From contig NZ_BOOA01000044.1 in NCBI RefSeq assembly GCF_016862995.1, positions 1-64,000 on the forward strand: a stretch of 64,000 nucleotides of DNA, read 5' to 3'. The translations under genes were made by a program, and so were the position numbers. The notes under the pieces are model-generated. The model was given only the letters and a program-made list of their open reading frames with translations, was not told the DNA's origin and did not search any database. Positions 44,448 to 52,959 of the stretch are shown in pieces. Within the stretch, counting starts at the first letter, position 1. The number at the start of each line of letters is the position of its first letter. Source of the DNA: Acrocarpospora phusangensis (GTDB taxonomy: Bacteria; Actinomycetota; Actinomycetes; Streptosporangiales; Streptosporangiaceae).

Positions 44448-44848
44448 GCTATGTCCTCCTCGGCGGCGGTGCGAAAGGTGGTCATGAAGAGGGCTTCGAT
44501 GCTCTCGTCGTCGAGGCCGGCCCGGCGGGCTTTGGCCAGCCAGCGGCGCAGTTCCGTGCGGAGGGGGCCGTGGGCGGCCAGGGAGGCGCCGGTGAGGGTG
44601 GCGGTGGCGAAGGTGCCGACGCCGGGGCGGGCGGCGACGAGGCCTTCGTGTTCGAGTTCCCGGTAGGCCTTCAGGACGGTGTTGGCGTTGATCGCCAGTT
44701 GGGCCACGACTTCTTTGACGGTGGGCAGCTGGTCGCCCTCGCGGAGGAGGCCGAGGCGTAGCGCGTGCCGTACCTGCTGGACGAGCTGCAGGTAGGGGGC
44801 GACGCCCGACCTGCCGTCCAGGTGGAACTCGATCACCGGCAACTCCAT
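44444..44848 (-). CDS. GntR-family regulator, YtrA type
   Basis: A 134-aa GntR protein with the winged helix at about 10-75 (LPTVKEVVAQLAINANTVLKA) and only a short dimerisation tail, which marks the YtrA subfamily. YtrA proteins repress linked ABC operons and respond to envelope-active compounds. AGGAG lies 9 nt before the ATG. The region 44851-44874 upstream holds overlapping palindromes that are its likely operator. First gene of the five-gene operon. Confidence 0.92.
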
Positions 44849-44850
44849 TT

Positions 44851-44874
44851 ATCTAGGCTCCTAGTACTTTAGAT
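44851..44874. promoter_or_regulatory. Operator region of the leftward gntR-ABC operon
   Basis: ATCTA and TAGAT form the ends of a 24-bp AT-rich patch. Inside are CTAGG-CT-CCTAG (44853-44864) and the palindrome AGTACT (44863-44868). On the minus strand TACTAG here could serve as a -10. Fits autorepression by the YtrA-type regulator. Confidence 0.5.
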
Positions 44875-44909
44875 GCCTCCATGTTAAGCCATCGTAAGAA
44901 ATCCCGCGG

Positions 44910-44961
44910 TTGACCGGGACCGGTTCATGCTTCTATGGTTCATTACTAGAGTAATGAACCA
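44910..44961 (+). promoter_or_regulatory. Promoter and 26-bp operator of the rightward gntR-ABC operon
   Basis: TTGACC (44910-44915) and TATGGT (44934-44939) are 18 nt apart. A perfect 26-bp inverted repeat with arms TGGTTCATTACT (44936-44947) and its complement (44950-44961), centre AG, overlaps the -10 and the transcription start. That position suits direct repression by the GntR protein encoded 14 bp downstream. Confidence 0.72.
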
Positions 44962-44975
44962 GCGAGGCGGGCCAG

Positions 44976-45335
44976 ATGTTCGACGACCGGAGTCCGATCT
45001 ACCGGCAGATCGCGGACCGCATCAAAGCCGACGTGCTGAGCGAGACCCTCAAGGGCGACGAGCAGGTCATGTCGACCAACCAGTACGCGGCCTTCTACCG
45101 GATCAACCCCGCCACGGCCGCCAAGGCGTTCCAGCAGCTCGTGGACGAGGGCGTGCTGTACAAGAAGAGAGGTATCGGCATGTTCGTGAGCCCGGACGCC
45201 CGGGACAGCCTGCGGGCGGCGCGGCGGGAGAGCTTCTTCTCCGAGGTGGTGGATCCGATGGTGGCCGAGGCGAAGGCGATCGGCATCCCCCTGGGGGAGA
45301 TCGTCGGCCGGATCAACGAGCTGGGGTCGCGATGA
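44976..45335 (+). CDS. GntR-family regulator, YtrA type (second)
   Basis: A 119-aa GntR protein with the same compact layout as its divergent neighbour: winged helix including NQYAAFYRINPATAAKAFQQ and a short helical tail. GAGGCGGG precedes the ATG. Only about one third identical by eye to the divergent GntR, so the two are not a fresh duplication. Its stop overlaps the ATPase start (ATGA). The 26-bp palindrome upstream is its likely binding site. Confidence 0.9.
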   Translation: MFDDRSPIYRQIADRIKADVLSETLKGDEQVMSTNQYAAFYRINPATAAKAFQQLVDEGVLYKKRGIGMFVSPDARDSLRAARRESFFSEVVDPMVAEAKAIGIPLGEIVGRINELGSR

Positions 45336-46198
45336 GAGTCGAGGTGCGGGACCTGGTCCTGCGCTACGAGGACACCTTCGCCGTGGACGGCCTCAGCCTG
45401 TCCCTGGCGGAGAACAAGATCTACGGCCTGCTCGGGCGCAACGGCTCAGGCAAGTCGAGCCTGCTGTCGGTGCTGGCGGCCTTCCGCCGGCCCACCGCCG
45501 GCGAGGTGCTGATCGACGGCGCGCCCGTCTTCGAGAACGCGGCCGTGACCCGGCGGATCAGCCTGATCAGGGACGTGGGGGAGACCGTCGACGTGGGCAC
45601 GGTCGAGGACGTGCTGTTCTTCGCCGAATGGCTGCGCCCCCACTGGGACGCCGCCTTCGCCGCCACCCTGCTGGAGCAGTTCTCGCTCACCCGGAAGATG
45701 TCGGTGAAGACCATGTCGAAGGGGCAGCGGTCGGCGCTGGGCGTGATCGTCGGGCTCGCCGGACGCGCGCCGCTGACCATGTTCGACGAATCCCACCTGG
45801 GCATGGACGTGCCCTCCCGCGCCGCCTTCCACGACGTGCTGCTGGCCGACTACATGGCCCACCCGCGGACGATCATCATGGCGAGCCACCTCATCGACGA
45901 GGTCAGCCCCCTGTTCGAGGAAGTCGTGATCATCGACCACGGGCAGGTGGTCGTGCACGAGGAGGCCGAGACGCTGCTGTCGCGCGGCATCGCCGTCACC
46001 GGCGCCACGGCGCCCGTGGACGCGTTCACCGCCGGCATGACCGTGCTGGGCAGCCGCGAACTCGGGCCGACCAAGTCGTGCATGGTGTACGGCGAGCTGG
46101 ACGAGGCGCGGCGGCGCGAGGCCGCGGCGGCCGGCTTACAGCTGGGCCCGATCGCGATGCAGGACCTGTTCGTCCACCTGACCGGAGGTTCGCGGTGA
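45332..46198 (+). CDS. ABC transporter ATP-binding protein with altered Walker B
   Basis: A 288-aa ATPase: Walker A GRNGSGKSS (about 34-42), signature reads MSKGQRSA instead of LSGGQ, and Walker B reads LTMFDESHLGMD instead of LLLDEPxxGLD; the catalytic Glu is kept but the Pro is Ser. Switch His present in ASHLIDE. The same kind of drift is seen in other YtrB-type ATPases of actinomycetes. Coupled by 4-bp overlaps to the gntR before and the permease after it. Confidence 0.88.
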   Translation: MRVEVRDLVLRYEDTFAVDGLSLSLAENKIYGLLGRNGSGKSSLLSVLAAFRRPTAGEVLIDGAPVFENAAVTRRISLIRDVGETVDVGTVEDVLFFAEWLRPHWDAAFAATLLEQFSLTRKMSVKTMSKGQRSALGVIVGLAGRAPLTMFDESHLGMDVPSRAAFHDVLLADYMAHPRTIIMASHLIDEVSPLFEEVVIIDHGQVVVHEEAETLLSRGIAVTGATAPVDAFTAGMTVLGSRELGPTKSCMVYGELDEARRREAAAAGLQLGPIAMQDLFVHLTGGSR

Positions 46199-46902
46199 GA
46201 TTCCCCACTCGGCTGCTGGCCGCCCACCTCGCCTTCGGCGCGCTGCTGTGGGCCGGCTACGTGGTCGTGATCGCCCTGTTCACGGTGGCGGTCGCGATAA
46301 TCGGAAAGGTGACCGGCAGCATCTGGGAGCTCGCCGCCCAGCTGCCGCGCATCTATGTCCTCTTCTTCGGGGTATCGCTGGTGCGGGAGTACCTGCCCAT
46401 GTACGTCGCGCACGGGCAGACGCGCCGCCGCTTCGCCGAGCACGCGGCGGCCACGATCGCGGTGTTCGCGCCCTGCATGGCGGCGCTGATGGCGGTCGGC
46501 TACCTGATCGAGAACGGCTACCACGCGCTGGCGGGCTGGCCGCAGGGGCTGGAACGGCCGCACCTGTTCGAATCCACCGGCCAGGCCGGGCTGGTGTTCA
46601 GCGAGTACCTGATCGAGTTCCTGGCCTGGGCGACGGCGGGCGCGCTGATCGGCGCGGGCTTCTACCGGTGGCGGGGCGGCGGGCTGCTGCTGACGCTCCC
46701 GGCGGGGATCGCCCTGGTGCTGGTGGCGGCCGGCGCGACGGGCAGCGAACTGCGCATGCCGTTCGTGGCCAAGCTGCTGGCGTTCCGGGTGGACCTGCCG
46801 GACAGCCTGCCGGTGACGTACGCGGTCGGGCTCGGGGTGTTCCTGGCGGGACTGGCGCTGACCTGGCCGATCATCCGCGACGTGCCGCTGCGGAACCGGT
46901 GA
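46195..46902 (+). CDS. ABC transporter membrane subunit
   Basis: A 235-aa protein with six hydrophobic segments (about 8-40, 50-65, 85-110, 145-165, 170-190 and 210-228). HGQTRRRFAEHAAAT between segments 2 and 3 is a coupling-helix-like loop. No family name comes from sequence alone; position after the ATPase makes it the permease. GTG 46195 overlaps the ATPase stop. Its last 32 bp overlap the convergent HAD gene. Confidence 0.8.
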   Translation: MRFPTRLLAAHLAFGALLWAGYVVVIALFTVAVAIIGKVTGSIWELAAQLPRIYVLFFGVSLVREYLPMYVAHGQTRRRFAEHAAATIAVFAPCMAALMAVGYLIENGYHALAGWPQGLERPHLFESTGQAGLVFSEYLIEFLAWATAGALIGAGFYRWRGGGLLLTLPAGIALVLVAAGATGSELRMPFVAKLLAFRVDLPDSLPVTYAVGLGVFLAGLALTWPIIRDVPLRNR

Positions 46903-47617
46903 GCACACCGGCGCCCAGGGAAGGCAGCAGGGCGGGCAGGCCGGCGAGGGTGCGGACGGCCGGCACCCCGGGCGGGGGCGCGGCGGTGCCGTACCGGTCG
47001 AGCCAGATGCCGTGCATGCCGACGCGGGTGGGGCCGATCGCGTCGAACTCGAGGTTGTCGCCGACCAGGGCGATCTCGCCGGGCGCGAGGCCGAGCTTGG
47101 CGGCGGCGGCCAGGTAGCAGCGGGGGGACGGCTTGAAGTGGCCGCCGAGCGAGTCGGGGGTCAGGACCGGGTCCAGGCGGTCCAGCAGGCCGAGCCGCCG
47201 CAGCTTGGCCTCCTGCTGGACCGGCTGCCCGTTGGTGAGCACGCCGAGGGTCAGCCCCGTGCCGGTCAGCGCCTCCACGACGCCGGCCGCGTCGGGGAAG
47301 GCCTGCCAGGCGGCCTCGTACCGGGTGAGGAACTGGCCGTAGGCCTCGTCGAGGTCGCCCGGCACCGGCAGGCCGAGGTGGTGGCAGTAGTCGCGGAGCC
47401 GGCGGCGGCGCTGCTCGCCGAAGGAGCACTCGCCCGCGTGCCAGGCGGGCAGGTGCTTGTCCTCCAGGCGCAGCCACAGGGCGGGACCCTCGGCCAGGAG
47501 CGGATGGCAGGGGGACCGCGCCGCCGTCCACGAGGTCACCGCCGCCGCGACCGCGGCGCGGTGGTCGAAGAGGGTCTCGTCCAGGTCGAAGAGGATGGCC
47601 CTGATCATGTCTGCCAT
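46871..47617 (-). CDS. HAD-family hydrolase
   Basis: A 248-aa phosphatase-like protein with all four HAD motifs: DLDETLFD (nucleophile Asp near 11), LTNG, the Lys in KPSP, and GDNLEFD. The cap is helical (C1 type), as in YjjG/phosphoglycolate-type enzymes; substrate unknown. ATG 47617 or 47608 may be used (AGGATGG upstream). Overlaps the convergent permease gene by 32 bp at the 3' ends. Confidence 0.9.
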   Translation of the reverse strand: MADMIRAILFDLDETLFDHRAAVAAAVTSWTAARSPCHPLLAEGPALWLRLEDKHLPAWHAGECSFGEQRRRRLRDYCHHLGLPVPGDLDEAYGQFLTRYEAAWQAFPDAAGVVEALTGTGLTLGVLTNGQPVQQEAKLRRLGLLDRLDPVLTPDSLGGHFKPSPRCYLAAAAKLGLAPGEIALVGDNLEFDAIGPTRVGMHGIWLDRYGTAAPPPGVPAVRTLAGLPALLPSLGAGVLTGSAAARRG

Positions 47618-47681
47618 CCTGGGGAACGCCTATTACAACGGCATTTCCGCGATGTGAAACCGGATATCCGGTCAGCCCCGG

Positions 47682-48443
47682 TCAGGCCCCGCGCTCGTCG
47701 GCGTTGGCGTGCACGGCGTCGCGGATGTAGGCGGCCAGGCCCTCGGCGACGGCCTCGTAGGTGGCGGCGAAGCGGGGGTCGGCGACGTACATGTCGGCCA
47801 GGCCGCGGTGGATGTCGTAGCCGCACGCGTAGAACCAGCGGCTGATGTGCTCGCGGTGCCGTTCGGCCAGCGCGGTCGCGCGGGCGTCGGTGGCGGGCAC
47901 CCCCTCGGCCAGGCAGGCGGCGAAGCCCTCCACGACCGCGCCGCCCTCCCGCTTGAGCTCCAGCCAGTCGGCCTTGCCGTACGCGGCGGTGCGGCGGCGG
48001 CTCTCCCGGTAGGCGTCGCTGTCGCCCCAGCGGCGTTCGGCCTCCGGTTCGTGCTCCTCGGGCCGGAAGTCGCCGAACACCTCGAAGCGTTCGCCGGGGG
48101 TCAGGGAGATGCCCATCTTCTTGGCCTCCATCGCGGTTTCCACGGCGGCGAGCATGTCGCGCAGCCGGTCGATGCGGCCGCGCAGCAGCTCGTGCTGGCG
48201 CCGCAGGTGGGTGACGGGGTCCACGGCCGGGTCGTCCAGGATGGCCGTGATCTCTTCCAGGGAGAAGCCGAGCTCGCGGTAGAACAGGATCTGCTGCAGC
48301 CGGTCCAGGTCGGCCTCGGTGTAGCGGCGGTAGCCGGCGTGGCTGCGCTCCCCGGGGGTGAGCAGGCCGATCTCGTCGTAGTGGTGCAGGGTGCGTACGG
48401 TGACGGACGCGAACGCCGCGACCTGCCCGACCGTGTAGCTCAT
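47682..48443 (-). CDS. MerR-family activator with TipAS ligand domain
   Basis: A 253-aa TipAL-like regulator. MerR DNA-binding domain at 1-75 (TVRTLHHYDEIGLLTP, GYRRYTEADLDRLQQI), a coiled dimerisation helix (about 78-110) and the C-terminal TipAS domain (FGDFRPEEHEPEAERRWGD, about 122-140, and onward). TipAS binds thiopeptides such as thiostrepton, and albicidin-type relatives, covalently or tightly, turning the protein into an activator. Its own promoter (48450-48480) has the 19-nt MerR spacing, so it is autoregulated. The same half-operator occurs at 20000. Confidence 0.92.
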   Translation of the reverse strand: MSYTVGQVAAFASVTVRTLHHYDEIGLLTPGERSHAGYRRYTEADLDRLQQILFYRELGFSLEEITAILDDPAVDPVTHLRRQHELLRGRIDRLRDMLAAVETAMEAKKMGISLTPGERFEVFGDFRPEEHEPEAERRWGDSDAYRESRRRTAAYGKADWLELKREGGAVVEGFAACLAEGVPATDARATALAERHREHISRWFYACGYDIHRGLADMYVADPRFAATYEAVAEGLAAYIRDAVHANADERGA

Positions 48444-48449
48444 GCCCCA

Positions 48450-48480
48450 AGCTTGGGGTCTTCCGTTACGTGAGGGTCAA
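48450..48480 (-). promoter_or_regulatory. MerR-type promoter of the TipAL-like gene
   Basis: On the minus strand TTGACC (48475-48480) and CAAGCT (48450-48455) are 19 nt apart, and the ATG follows 6 nt later (leaderless). The spacer contains CTCACGTAACGGAAG (48460-48474), identical over its first 11 bases to the perfect operator CTCACGTAACGTGAG at 20000-20014. Confidence 0.65.
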
Positions 48481-48486
48481 GCGGGG

Positions 48487-48515
48487 TTGTCCCCCGCACA
48501 GCTGACTTCTACTAT
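48487..48515 (+). promoter_or_regulatory. Leaderless promoter of paaN
   Basis: TTGTCC (48487-48492), 17-nt spacer, TACTAT (48510-48515), then 7 nt to GTG 48523. This spacing supports the GTG over the ATG at 48514, which lies inside the -10. Confidence 0.6.
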
Positions 48516-48522
48516 GAAAGTC

Positions 48523-50190
48523 GTGGCTGAGGACCTGTACGGCAAGCATCTGGCGATCCTCGAACGCGCCCTGGCGGCCTGCCGCACCCGGGACAGCTGG
48601 AGCGCCTTCACCGACCACGTCACCCCCGAGGCCCGCCAGGCCGGCGCCGAGGCGTTCCAGGCCAGGCTCGGGCGGCCGTTCGACCTGGATCAGCCCGGCG
48701 TCCCCGTCCCTCAGGAGGACGAGGTGTCGCCGTACACGGGGGAGTGCCTGGGCGTCTCCTACCCGGCCGCCGGACCCGGCGCGCTGATGGAGGCGGCCGC
48801 GCGGGCGTGGCCGGCCTGGCGGGACGCGCACCCGCGGACCCGGGTGGGCGTGTGCCTGGAGATCTGCGCCCGCATCCACGCCAGGGCCGCCGAGTTCGCG
48901 GCGGCCACCATGCACACGGCCGGGCAGAGCCACGGCATGAGCCTGGCCGGCAGCGGCAGCAACGCCCTGGACCGCGGCGTGGAGGCCGTCGCCATGGCGT
49001 ACGCGGCGATGGAACGCGTGCCGGAGCGGGCCCGCTGGACGCGCGAGTTCGGCACCGCCGCGGTGACGCTCGACAAACGCTACCGGGTGATGCCGCGCGG
49101 CATCGCGGTGGTGATCGCCTGCGCCAGCTTCCCCGCCTGGAACGCCTACCCGGCGATCCTGGCCAGCCTCGCGACCGGCAACCCGGTCGTCCTCAAACCG
49201 CACCCCACCTCCGTGCTGCAGATGGCCCTGGCCGTCGGCGCCTGCCGGGAGGTGCTGGCCGAGAACGGCTTCCCGCCCGACCTGGTCACCCTGGCCGTCG
49301 ACAGCGCCGCCCGGCCGATCGCCAGACACCTCGTGGGGCATCCGCTGACCCGCATCGTCGACTTCACCGGCTCGGCCGCGTTCGGGTCGTGGGTGGAGGC
49401 CAACGCCTTCCCCGCCCTCGCCTACACCGAGACCTCCGGCGTCAACGCCGTCCTGGTCGACTCCCTGACCGAGCCCGGGCCGGTGCTGCGGGCCCTGGCC
49501 GGGTCGCTGTGCCTGTTCTCGGCGCAGATGTGCACCAGCCCGCAGAACATCTACGTCCCCCGCCGCGGCGTCCCCACCGCCGGCGGCCTCCTGACCCCGG
49601 AGGAGTTCGCGTACGCCCTCGGCGAGGCGATCAAAGCCATCAGCGGGGTGCCGCGCCGGGCCGCCGCGGTGCTCGCCGCCGTGCAGTCGCCCGGCACGCT
49701 GACCCTGCTGGACCAGCTCCGCGGCCAGGCCGCCGGACGCGGCAAGATCGTCGTCGAACCGGAGGCGTACCCGCATCCGGAGTACCCGGCCGCCCGGACC
49801 AGCGGACCGCTGCTGGCCCTGGTCGACGTCGCCGACCACGACCTGTACGGGCAGGAGCGGTTCGGGCCCGCCGCCTTCGTGATCACCGCCGACGACTCCG
49901 GCCAGGCCCTCGCCCGCGCCGCCTCCGACGCGGCCGCGCACGGCGCCATCACCGCGTTCGCGTACTCGACGCGGGAGGACTTCCTGGACCGGGCCGAGGA
50001 CGCGTACGCCGTGGCCGGCGCGGCGATCACCTCCAACCTCACCGGGCCGATGCCGCTCAACTTCTCCGCCGCCTACAGCGACTACCACGTGACCGGGCTG
50101 AACCCGGCCGGCAACGCCTCCCTCACCGACGACTCCTTCGTCACCGGCCGCTTCCGCGTCACCCAGTCCCGCCGCCCGGCCCCTCGGTGA
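48523..50190 (+). CDS. paaN: PaaN-type aldehyde dehydrogenase-like protein
   Basis: A 555-aa protein of the aldehyde dehydrogenase superfamily, PaaN branch, linked to phenylacetate degradation (oxepin-CoA ring opening stage). VIACASFPAWNAYPAILAS is the cofactor-binding start; the likely catalytic Cys lies in FSAQMCTSPQN (about 337). The usual cofactor-loop motifs are looser than in ordinary ALDHs, as is normal for PaaN. The start GTG 48523 fits a leaderless promoter. The 3' end overlaps the convergent CoA-ligase gene by 32 bp. Diverges from the TipAL-like gene. Confidence 0.85.
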   Translation: MAEDLYGKHLAILERALAACRTRDSWSAFTDHVTPEARQAGAEAFQARLGRPFDLDQPGVPVPQEDEVSPYTGECLGVSYPAAGPGALMEAAARAWPAWRDAHPRTRVGVCLEICARIHARAAEFAAATMHTAGQSHGMSLAGSGSNALDRGVEAVAMAYAAMERVPERARWTREFGTAAVTLDKRYRVMPRGIAVVIACASFPAWNAYPAILASLATGNPVVLKPHPTSVLQMALAVGACREVLAENGFPPDLVTLAVDSAARPIARHLVGHPLTRIVDFTGSAAFGSWVEANAFPALAYTETSGVNAVLVDSLTEPGPVLRALAGSLCLFSAQMCTSPQNIYVPRRGVPTAGGLLTPEEFAYALGEAIKAISGVPRRAAAVLAAVQSPGTLTLLDQLRGQAAGRGKIVVEPEAYPHPEYPAARTSGPLLALVDVADHDLYGQERFGPAAFVITADDSGQALARAASDAAAHGAITAFAYSTREDFLDRAEDAYAVAGAAITSNLTGPMPLNFSAAYSDYHVTGLNPAGNASLTDDSFVTGRFRVTQSRRPAPR

Positions 50191-51712
50191 GCAGCCGCAC
50201 CACGTCCCGGCGGCTGATCTTGCCGGTGGCGTTGAGCGGCAGCACCGGCACGTGGCGGGCCTGTTTGGGGCGCTTGTGGGACGGCAGTGCCGCCCGGCAG
50301 CGGGCGAGCACCTCCTCCGGGCCGACCGCGTACCCCGGCGCGCACGTGTAGGCGACCGCGACCCGCTGCCCCCAGCCGGGATCGGGCAGGCCGACCGCCG
50401 CCGCCTGCGCGACCCCGCCCAGGCCCGTCACCACGTCCTCGATCTCCCGCGGGTACACGTTGTACCCACCCGTGATGATCATGTCGTTCTTCCGGTCGGT
50501 CAGCCACAGCCGGCCCCCGTCGCCGAGCCGGCCGATGTCGCCGGTGCGCAGCCAGCCGCCCGCCACCGCCTTGCCCAGATCCTCCCGGCCGGCCGCCCGC
50601 CAGTAGCCCGGCATGACCGGATCGCCGCGCACCTCCACCTCGCCGTCCACCCCCGCCCCCACCGGTACGCCGTCGCCGTCCACCACCCGCAGCTCGACCG
50701 CCAGACACGGACGCCCGGCCGAACGCAGCAGGTCAGGACGGTCGCGCAGGCCGCGCGCGTGGTCGGCCTCGTCCAGCACCGTCAGCGGCGGCATCGCCTC
50801 CACCAGCCCGTAGTACTGCACCAGGCGCGGCGTCAGGGCCTCGGCGGCGCGGCGGATGTGCGCCTCCGGCATCGGCGCGCCCGCGTAGGCCAGCATGCGC
50901 AGCGACGCCAGCGGCCCGGCGTCCGGCAGATCCAGCAGGCGGGCGATCATCGTGGGGACGAGCGCGGTGTGCGTGACCCCGCGGGCGCGGACCGTCCCGG
51001 CGATCTCGGCCGCCCCGGCGTGGCCGAGCAGCAGCTGGCGGGCGCCCGACATCAGGAACGGCAGCACGAACAGGCCGCTGGTGTGGATGACCGGGCCCGC
51101 GTGCAGGAACACGGCGTCCGGGCCCGGCGGGCCGCCCAGCACCTCCTGCGTCATCGCCAGGGCGGCGGCGATCCGGTTGCGGTGGGTGCGCATCGCGCCC
51201 TTCGGCCGGCCGGTCGTGCCCGAGGAGTAGGCCAGGCCCGCCAGGTCGTCCAGGGACGAGGCGAACCGGGGGAGACCCGGCTGGGCGTCGCGGATCAGGT
51301 CCTCGCGGGAGTGCTCGCGGCCGCTGCCGCGTTCGCCGGAGGCCACCGTGACGTCCAGGCCGTCCCGCAGCGCCCCGGTTTCCGCCGCGAAAGCCGCGTC
51401 GTACAGGAGAGCCCGCGCCCCGCAGTCGCCGGCGATGCCCTCCCACTCGCGCGGGCCCAGCCGCGGATTGAGCGGCACCCGCACCAGACCGGCCCACGCC
51501 AGGGCCAGATCCGACTCGATCGACCCGCACCCGTTAGGCTGCAACTCCAGCACCCGCTCGCCCGGACGCAGGCCCAGAGCGAGCAGGGCCGACGCCAGGC
51601 GGCTCACCCGGTCCGCCAGCCCCGCGAACGTACGCGTCCCATCCGGGCCCTCCACGGCGACGCGGTCCCCGAACCGGGCGGCCGCCCGCTCCAGGAGCAG
51701 GCTCAACGGCAT
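50159..51712 (-). CDS. AMP-dependent acyl-CoA synthetase
   Basis: A 517-aa adenylate-forming ligase: P-loop YSSGTTGRPKGA (about 163), the A5 YYGLVEAMPP stretch, A7 WLRTGDIG, A8 DRKNDMIITGGYNVYP and the C-terminal Lys in NATGKISR. It activates a carboxylic acid as AMP ester and then CoA thioester. The length fits medium/long-chain or cyclohexane carboxylate ligases more than the 430-aa PaaK, so phenylacetate is not a safe substrate call. Overlaps paaN at its 3' end and diverges from the thiolase gene. Confidence 0.9.
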   Translation of the reverse strand: MPLSLLLERAAARFGDRVAVEGPDGTRTFAGLADRVSRLASALLALGLRPGERVLELQPNGCGSIESDLALAWAGLVRVPLNPRLGPREWEGIAGDCGARALLYDAAFAAETGALRDGLDVTVASGERGSGREHSREDLIRDAQPGLPRFASSLDDLAGLAYSSGTTGRPKGAMRTHRNRIAAALAMTQEVLGGPPGPDAVFLHAGPVIHTSGLFVLPFLMSGARQLLLGHAGAAEIAGTVRARGVTHTALVPTMIARLLDLPDAGPLASLRMLAYAGAPMPEAHIRRAAEALTPRLVQYYGLVEAMPPLTVLDEADHARGLRDRPDLLRSAGRPCLAVELRVVDGDGVPVGAGVDGEVEVRGDPVMPGYWRAAGREDLGKAVAGGWLRTGDIGRLGDGGRLWLTDRKNDMIITGGYNVYPREIEDVVTGLGGVAQAAAVGLPDPGWGQRVAVAYTCAPGYAVGPEEVLARCRAALPSHKRPKQARHVPVLPLNATGKISRRDVVRLLTEGPGGGTG

Positions 51713-51789
51713 CGCGCGCCTCCCGGGCGATCAAGACCAGCGGACACGGCTACCATAAACGAAGTCAGGACTGTGTTGTGGAGGAGCCC

Positions 51790-52959
51790 GTGGAACCGTA
51801 CATCCTCGACGCCGTACGCACCCCCTTCGGCCGCAACCGCGGCGGCCTGTCCGGCGTACGCATCGACGACCTGGCCGCTCACCCCATCACCGCCCTCGTC
51901 AAACGCCACCCCGGCCTCGACCCCGCCCGCATCGCCGAAGTCGTGTACGGCAACAGCAACGGCGCCGGCGAGGACAACCGCAACGTGGCCCGCATGGCCG
52001 TACTCCTGTCGGGACTGCCCGAAACCACCCCCGCCGTCACCGTCAACCGCCTCTGCGGCTCCGGCGCCGAAGCCATCGCCCAAGCCGCCCGCCTCATCAG
52101 AACCGGCGAAGCCGACCTCGTCATCGCCGGCGGCGTCGAAGGCATGAGCCGCGCCCCCTACGTCCTGCCGCCCATCGACCAGGCACTCCCGCGCGACCTC
52201 GCCCTGCTGCCCACCACCATCGGCTGGCGCATGGCCAACCCCGAATTCCCCTCCCGCTGGACCGAATCCCTCGGCACCTCCGCCGAACGCGTCGCCACCG
52301 AGAAAGGCATCGGCCGCGCCGCCCAGGACGACTGGGCCCTCCGCTCCCACCAGCGCGCCCACGCCGCCTGGCAGAACGGCCTCCACGACGGCTACGTCAC
52401 CGAATGCGCCGGCGTCACCCGCGACGAATGCATCCGCCCCGGCACCACCCCCGACGCCCTCGCCGCCCTCGCCCCCGCCTTCACCCGCGACGGCACCGTC
52501 ACCGCCGGCAACTCCTCACCCATCAACGACGGCGCCGTCGCCGTCCTCATCGGCTCCGAACAGGCCGCCGCCGACCTCGGCGTCGACCCCATCGCCCGCA
52601 TCGCCGGCTCCGCCGTCGCCGCCCTCGCCCCCGACCGGTTCGCCCTCGCCCCCGTCCCCGCCATCCACAAACTCCTCGGCCGCGCCGGCCGCACCCTCGC
52701 CGACCTCGACGTCGTCGAACTCAACGAGGCCTTCGCCGCCATGGTCCTGTCCTGCCTCGACGAACTCCCCGGCCTCGACCCCGAACGCGTCAACCCCAAC
52801 GGCGGCGCCATCGCCCTCGGCCACCCCATCGGCGCCTCCGCCGCCCGCGCCGTCGCCGACTGCGCCCGCCACCTGCGCCGCACCGGCGGCGGCCTCGGCC
52901 TCACCGCCGCCTGCATCGGCGTCGGACAAGGCATCGCCGTCCTCCTCGAAACCCCGTGA
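51790..52959 (+). CDS. Thiolase (acetyl-CoA acyltransferase)
   Basis: A 389-aa thiolase with the acylated Cys in VNRLCGSGAEAI (about 86), NEAFAAMVL, GHPIGASAAR with the catalytic His, and the second Cys in AACIGVGQG. Next to paaN and a paaI-like gene it most likely acts as PaaJ, cleaving 3-oxoadipyl- or 3-oxo-dehydrosuberyl-CoA; a general beta-oxidation role is possible. GTG 51790 has GGAGGA 4-5 nt upstream; an in-frame GTG at 51778 is the alternative. Almost every codon ends in C. Confidence 0.9.
   Translation: MEPYILDAVRTPFGRNRGGLSGVRIDDLAAHPITALVKRHPGLDPARIAEVVYGNSNGAGEDNRNVARMAVLLSGLPETTPAVTVNRLCGSGAEAIAQAARLIRTGEADLVIAGGVEGMSRAPYVLPPIDQALPRDLALLPTTIGWRMANPEFPSRWTESLGTSAERVATEKGIGRAAQDDWALRSHQRAHAAWQNGLHDGYVTECAGVTRDECIRPGTTPDALAALAPAFTRDGTVTAGNSSPINDGAVAVLIGSEQAAADLGVDPIARIAGSAVAALAPDRFALAPVPAIHKLLGRAGRTLADLDVVELNEAFAAMVLSCLDELPGLDPERVNPNGGAIALGHPIGASAARAVADCARHLRRTGGGLGLTAACIGVGQGIAVLLETP

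Noticed and set aside
47659-47672. Palindrome ACCGGATATCCGGT
   Set aside because: Perfect but short, with no loop; could arise by chance and fits no start or stop.
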